From: Littorina saxatilis
Lineage: Eukaryota; Mollusca; Gastropoda; Littorinimorpha; Littorinidae
Direction: 5' to 3'
Assembly: GCF_037325665.1 (NCBI RefSeq)
Contig: NC_090260.1
Span: 52,696,820-52,760,819, forward strand
Length of the DNA stretch: 64,000 bases
Shown here: positions 59,401 through 64,000 of the stretch, in pieces
How the letters are laid out: each line of letters starts with the position of its first letter
Numbering within the stretch: position 1 is the first letter of the stretch
Position numbers and translations under genes: made by a program
Notes under the pieces: model-generated
Told to the model about the DNA's origin: nothing
What the model saw: the letters and a program-made list of their open reading frames with translations, nothing else
Databases searched by the model: none

Positions 59401-59786
59401 GTTAAGTGTTATAACACTAGTCATATACACAGTATATCATGTTAATTGTTATAACGCTGGTCCTATACACAATCCATCATGTTAATTGTTATAACACTAG
59501 TCCTATACACAATCCATCATGTTAATTGTTATAACACTAGTCCTATACACAGTCCATCATGTTAATTGTTATAACACTAGTCCTATACACAGTCCATCAT
59601 GTTAATTGTTATAACACTGGTCCTATACACAGTCTACCGTGTTAATTGTTATAACACTGGTCCTATACACAGTATATCATGTTAATTGTTATAACACTGG
59701 TCCTATACACAGTCCATCATGTTAATTGTTATAACACTAGTCCTATACACAGTCCATTGTGTCAATTGTTATAACGCTGGTCCTAA
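56468..59786. repeat. 40-bp minisatellite, block 4 (about 83 units)
   Basis: The longest block. Its middle (57000-58000) is very uniform and shows a higher-order pattern of variants (TCCATTA, TCCATCG, GCCCATCA recurring every few units). The right end (from about 58800) is more diverged (TGGACC, TTCTATAC, CTAACAC), as expected at the edge of an array. Confidence 0.95.
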
Positions 59787-60446
59787 ATTGATATTTCATG
59801 AGACTTTAAGTTTACATACATCTCAACATTTTTAAGGCAGTCTCTCGAAGTTACACATTGTCAAGATGATGACACGTGTAAAGGCGAACTTCTGTATGCC
59901 TGTTAATATTGAAACAATCTAAACCTTAGAATTGATGTTGTGACGTATTTCTGTTCAAATGTTGTGAAACTTATAGCGCCACAGACACACACGTGACATG
60001 GATGTACCTTCACACGCTAAGCTAGTGATTGTGCCACTACATTTTTGCCAAGTTTTTGAAACATTCTTTTGACCCGTTTAAAAGTTATGTCTTTTAGAAA
60101 AGAGCATAAGAATTAGGTAATTTTGCCTTTGGTGCACCTAATTTGGTAAGCAACTTTGTACCATTTTTCCCCCGTCTTACACAGCCTTTACAGTCGAATG
60201 GTGTTCACGTGTTTCGATAAAGGCAGTGTTATTAAATAAGAGGGAAAACGGAAAAGAACTTTGAAGCTAGCACAGAAGAGTGCAAGCAGATGTGACATCA
60301 TATCGTTCGAAAGAAACATGACGTCAGAGCTTGGGCCTATCTTATCATGTTGTTGAGTGTTTGGAGACGTCATAGGCTGAGTGTGGATAGAGCCGACGTG
60401 GCTCCGTGTCGCGTTCACTGGCTGGCTAACGGTCAACATATACACT
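59787..60446. other. Upstream region of the third exon module
   Basis: No repeat or gene recognised up to about 60360. From about 60413 GTTCACTGGCTGGCTAACGG resembles the sequence upstream of the other two MLQT exons, so a promoter or 5' UTR may lie here. Confidence 0.35.
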
Positions 60447-60500
60447 ATGTTGCAGACGAAGACGGAGTCGGCGGGGTCACCTTCCAAGAAGCAAAGAAAG
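60447..60500 (+). CDS. Putative first exon, diverged copy 3 of the MLQT module
   Basis: 18 codons MLQTKTESAGSPSKKQRK and donor AAG|GTCAGT (phase 0). It shares the start MLQT, the basic end and the donor with copies 1 and 2 but differs in between and lacks several codons. A 42-bp minisatellite begins about 30 bases later. A phase-compatible second exon is visible at 62322. This is the most complete of the three. Confidence 0.48.
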
Positions 60501-60529
60501 GTCAGTTTTGAATTGTAGTTTGTCTTTAC

Positions 60530-61945
60530 AAAGTCCAACATGTCCATTGGTATACGCTTGTTACATACACAGTCCAACATGTTCATTGGTATACGCTTGT
60601 TACATGCACAGTCCAACATGTTCATTGGTATAGAACGCTTGTTACATACACAGTCCAACATGTTCATTGGTATACGCTTGTTACATACACAGTCCAACAT
60701 GTTCATTGGTATACGCTTGTTACATACACAGTCCAACATGTTTGTTGATATAGAACGCTTGTTACATACACAGTCCAACATGTTCATTGGTATACGCTTG
60801 TTACATGCACAGTCCAACATGTCCATTGGTATACGCTTGTTACATACACAGTCCAACATGTTCATTGGTATACGCTTGTTACATACACAGTCCAACATGT
60901 TTGTTGGTATAGAACGCTTGTTACATACACATTCCAACACGTTCATTGGTATAGAACGCTTGTTACATGCAAAGTCCAACATGTTCATTGATATACGCTT
61001 GTTACATACACAGTCCAACATGTTCATTGGTATAGAACGCTTGTTACATACACAGTTCAACGTGTTCATTGGTATACGCTTGTTACATACACAGTCACAC
61101 ATGTTCATTGGTATAGAACGCTTGTTACATACACAGTTCAACGTGTTCATTGGTATAGAACGCTTGTTACATACACAGTCCAACATGTTCATTGGTATAC
61201 GCTTGTTACATACACAGTCCAACATGTTCATTGTTATAGAACGCTCGTTACATACACAGTCCAACATGTTCATTGGTATACGATTGTTACATACACAGTC
61301 CAACATGTTCATTGGTATAGAACGCTTGTTACATACACAGTTCAACATGTTCATTGGTATATAACGCTTGTTACATACACAGTCCAACATGTTCATTGGT
61401 ATAGAACGCTTGTTACATACACAGTCCAACATGTTCATTGTTATAGAACGCTCGTTACATACACAGTCCAACATGTTCATTGGTATAGAACGCTTGTTAC
61501 ATACACAGTCCAACATGTTCATTGGTATAGAACGCTTGTTACATACACAGTCCAACATGTTCATTGGTATAGAACGCTTGTTACATACACAGTCCAACAT
61601 GTTCATTGTTATAGAACGCTCGTTACATACACAGTCCAACATGTTCATTGGTATAGAACGCTTGTTACATACACAGTCCAACATGTTCATTGGTATAGAA
61701 CGCTTGTTACATACACAGTTCAACATGTTCATTGGTATAGAACGCTTGTTACATACACAGTCCAACATGTTCATTGGTATACGATTGTTACATACACAAT
61801 CCAACATGATCATTAGTATAGAACGCTTGTTACATACAAAGTCCAACATGTTCATTGGTATACGCTTGTTACATACACAGTCCAACATGTTCATTGGTAT
61901 AGAACGCTTGTTACATACAACGTCCAACATGTATGGAGATTACAT
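60530..61945. repeat. 42/39-bp minisatellite (about 34 units)
   Basis: The unit contains CAGTCCAACATGTTCATTGG, then TATAGAACGCTTGTTACATA. A shorter form lacks GAA (TATACGC). Both lengths are multiples of three, so long frames stay open on both strands (a 580-codon one on the minus strand). I read these as by-products. The unit aligns with the 40-bp unit elsewhere (CAGTCCA-CATGTT-ATTG-TATA). Confidence 0.93.
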
Positions 61946-62321
61946 AAGTGAACGGCTCAGATGACGGGTAATGTTAACACCTTCACATTTCAAGGCTTAT
62001 TCTATAGCCATCCATTGAATTGAGAAGAAAACAAAGCATACTAAACTGCTAAGCATGAAATAAACAATAAGAAAATAAAAAGAACCAACAGCATCGTGTT
62101 GTGTGTGTGGGCAGTTGACACATTGTATTCACAAAACACGGCCAACAATGGCGACAAATGTGTTGCACAGCGACAGTTAACTTCTTCAACCAAGGCCAGT
62201 ACTTTCATACATGACAAAGGAAGGCAAATGAGGCCTGAATAATAAAGTTATAGTGTTCCTGTGTGTGTCTGAGTGATAAACTGTTTTAACCAACTATCTT
62301 CTGAAACGTAATTGCTTTCAG

Positions 62322-62405
62322 CAGATTGATCTTCCGCTCAGAACGTTCGTGTCACACGGTCTTTGCGACAAAGAGAGAGGTCGCATTCTTGCAGAAAATC
62401 ATTGA
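62322..62405 (+). CDS. Putative second exon of the third MLQT module
   Basis: Good acceptor ATTGCTTTCAG (or three bases later at CAG), then an open stretch in phase 0 reading IDLPLRTFVSHGLCDKERGR and ending in TGA. Phase 0 matches the donor at 60500, so exon, array-filled intron and exon form a consistent two-exon model of about 45 residues. The exon is absent from the 16-kb copy, where the array joins the duplicated segment directly. Product unknown; a longer gene with unseen exons is possible. Confidence 0.38.
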   Translation, partial: QIDLPLRTFVSHGLCDKERGRILAENH

Positions 62406-62790
62406 CAACACAGATCAGTCATTTTTAGCATTACAGTTGGGAAGGGCTACTATCATAGTGTGTTTTAACAAAGAATTACATTATAGTATCGGCAGAACAC
62501 GACCAAATGAGTTTTGTGTCACAGCGTTATAGGCAGAAGACTTTTTTTTAGACTATTTGTTCTCACACTGTAGCAAAATCATTGACAACACAGACCAGTC
62601 ATTTTTAGCATTACAATTGGGAAGGGCTACCATTATAGTGTGTTTTAAGAAAGAAAAATATTATAGTAACGGCAGAACATGATCAAATGATTTTCGTGTC
62701 ACAGCGTTATGGGCGGAAGATTGTTTAGTCTATGTGTTCTCAATCTCACACTGCAGCAAAATCATTGACAACACAGACCAGTCATGTTCA
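62390..62790. repeat. 181-bp tandem repeat, about 2.2 copies
   Basis: AAAATCATTGACAACACAGA begins at about 62395, 62576 and 62758. The first unit starts inside the putative second exon, so the duplication may have copied the exon end. Confidence 0.85.
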
Positions 62791-63711
62791 CTGGGCGAAA
62801 AGTGGCGTTTTGTATCTTACAAAACTACTCAAAATCCCAACAAAACTTCAAGTTTCAATAGGTTTATCACATTTTGGTGTTCACGACAACGCCAGATTTT
62901 GATTGGATTTTGTTGAAGTTATCGCTGCGAAATTGCCTGGAATTTCAGCGCGTTTTGCGACGGTCAAAACATCATGTTAAACCATGTTACAGCATGTCTG
63001 TAACATGCAAAAATGTCAAGTTTTGATGGGATTAAAGCTTTGGTTTAACGCCAAGTAACATCATGTTATCGTAGACTTAACTTGCAAAACTGCTTGTTTT
63101 GGTGGTGTTACAGCTTGCTTGTAATGTGATTAACATCATGTTATTGCTGGTTTAACATGCAAAACCCCATGTTATGTTGGTGTTAAAGATTGCTCAAATG
63201 CCTATTAACTCCATGTTATGTTGGTGTTAAAGCTTGCTCAAATGCCTATTAACACCATGTTAGTTGGTGTTAGGCTTGATTATTAATGTAAAAAAACACC
63301 ATGTTATGACGTTCACATAATTGTTTTCACCTGGATGGAATTTTGTGGAAAAGAAAGCATGTTCTTTGGGAATTGTGTGCGGGTTTCATGCTTGGATATT
63401 GCACTTTGCTGACTTGTCACAGGTCAATTTACATTTAACAATATTAGTTTTCAAATGCATCATCCTTCACACATTATGTAAACATCTTTAACATTAACAC
63501 TTTGGTTGTAAAATTATTGCACTTTATTCAAACAGGACAAAAACAAAAATGCTGATTCACAATGTACAATAGCAAAGGACTATTTTGAGTGGAGACAGTG
63601 TTCATCCACACTATAATTGGATAAGCTAAAATAAATTATTCAAATCGGTGAAGGCCACACGAAATGAAAACACACCATCAGTAAATTACTTCCCTTGTGG
63701 GTAAGAGCGTC
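62789..63711. repeat. Segmental duplication, copy 2 (partner 22719-24556)
   Basis: Near-identical to the 22-kb segment but without the hAT element; CATAATTG occurs once, at about 63317. Copy 2 is cut at GTAAGAGCGTC, where retroposon Z sequence takes over. Confidence 0.88.
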
Positions 63712-64000
63712 GTTTTCAACCATTCAAGGTTATATCGCTACTGGAAAAGGGGGAGATGGGATAGGGGAAAGGGGGCAGATGGGATAGAGCCACTTGTCAA
63801 TTGTTTCTTGTTCACAAAAGCACTAATCAAAAAACTGCTCCAGGGGCTTGCAACGTAGTACAATATATGACCTTACTGGGAGAATGCAAGTTTCCAGTAC
63901 AAAGGACTTAACATTTCTTACATACTGCTTGACTAAAATCTTTACAAACATTCACTATATTCTATACAAGAAACACTTAACAAGGGTAAAAGGAGAAACA
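63712..64000 (-). mobile_element. Retroposon family Z, copy 4 (runs off the window)
   Basis: Matches copies 1-3 from GTTTTCAACCA onward, including ATAGAGCCACTTGT and CAGTACAAAGGACTTAACAT. The 3' tail is missing at the left junction, so it was joined by recombination or truncated. The other end lies beyond the window. Confidence 0.8.

Overview
This is nuclear DNA of a metazoan, most likely a marine gastropod mollusc. It has no operons or prokaryotic genes. It is packed with LINEs, tRNA-headed SINEs, TIR elements, an LTR element, a tyrosine-recombinase retrotransposon, minisatellites and microsatellites. Several repeat families resemble ones I associate with marine snails (the TTTAGTCAAG TIR element, SINE tails ending GGCGTTAAGCAAC). 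That assignment is from memory, not from a search. I see no conventional long host gene, only short putative exons with splice sites.

Layout. 1-2.3 kb: nested TIR repeats, a LINE scrap and a GA microsatellite. 2.5-3.6 kb: an open Tc1-type transposase. 4.4 kb: a foldback element. 5.8-13.8 kb: a decayed minus-strand LINE carrying a MITE, broken at its 5' end by a Gypsy-type LTR element. The 3' LTR of that element runs straight into an 87-bp satellite (13.8-15.35 kb). 15.35-16.2 kb: a second Gypsy scrap, split by a retroposon. 16.3-24.6 kb: a short exon, a long 40-bp minisatellite broken by a SINE and a LINE, then a segment that recurs at 62.8-63.7 kb. 24.6-31 kb: mostly retroposons and MITEs. 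31-45.2 kb: a segmentally duplicated and partly inverted locus holding repeated exon-like modules and a 15-bp-type minisatellite, mostly readable on the minus strand. 45.5-50.5 kb: a DIRS/Ngaro-type element with split direct repeats. 51.2-54.8 kb: Penelope-like and LINE fragments inside inverted and direct repeat modules. 55.3-64 kb: two more copies of the 16.3-kb exon module, each followed by its own minisatellite, then the duplicated segment again.

Two themes stand out. First, a short first-exon module (start codon, basic Lys/Arg-rich peptide, GT donor) occurs three times (16.3, 55.5 and 60.4 kb). Each copy is followed within about 30 bases by a minisatellite, and the 40-bp and 42-bp units are recognisably related, so exon and array seem to have duplicated together. 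Second, an exon of about 117-146 bases with an AG acceptor and GT donor is repeated four times on the minus strand between 37.5 and 42.6 kb, and neighbouring exons and 5' ends are duplicated or inverted around it. Both are inferences from sequence alone and need transcript support.

Many insertions can be dated against each other by target-site duplications or by empty sites in paralogous copies, which makes the window a readable record of nested insertion.
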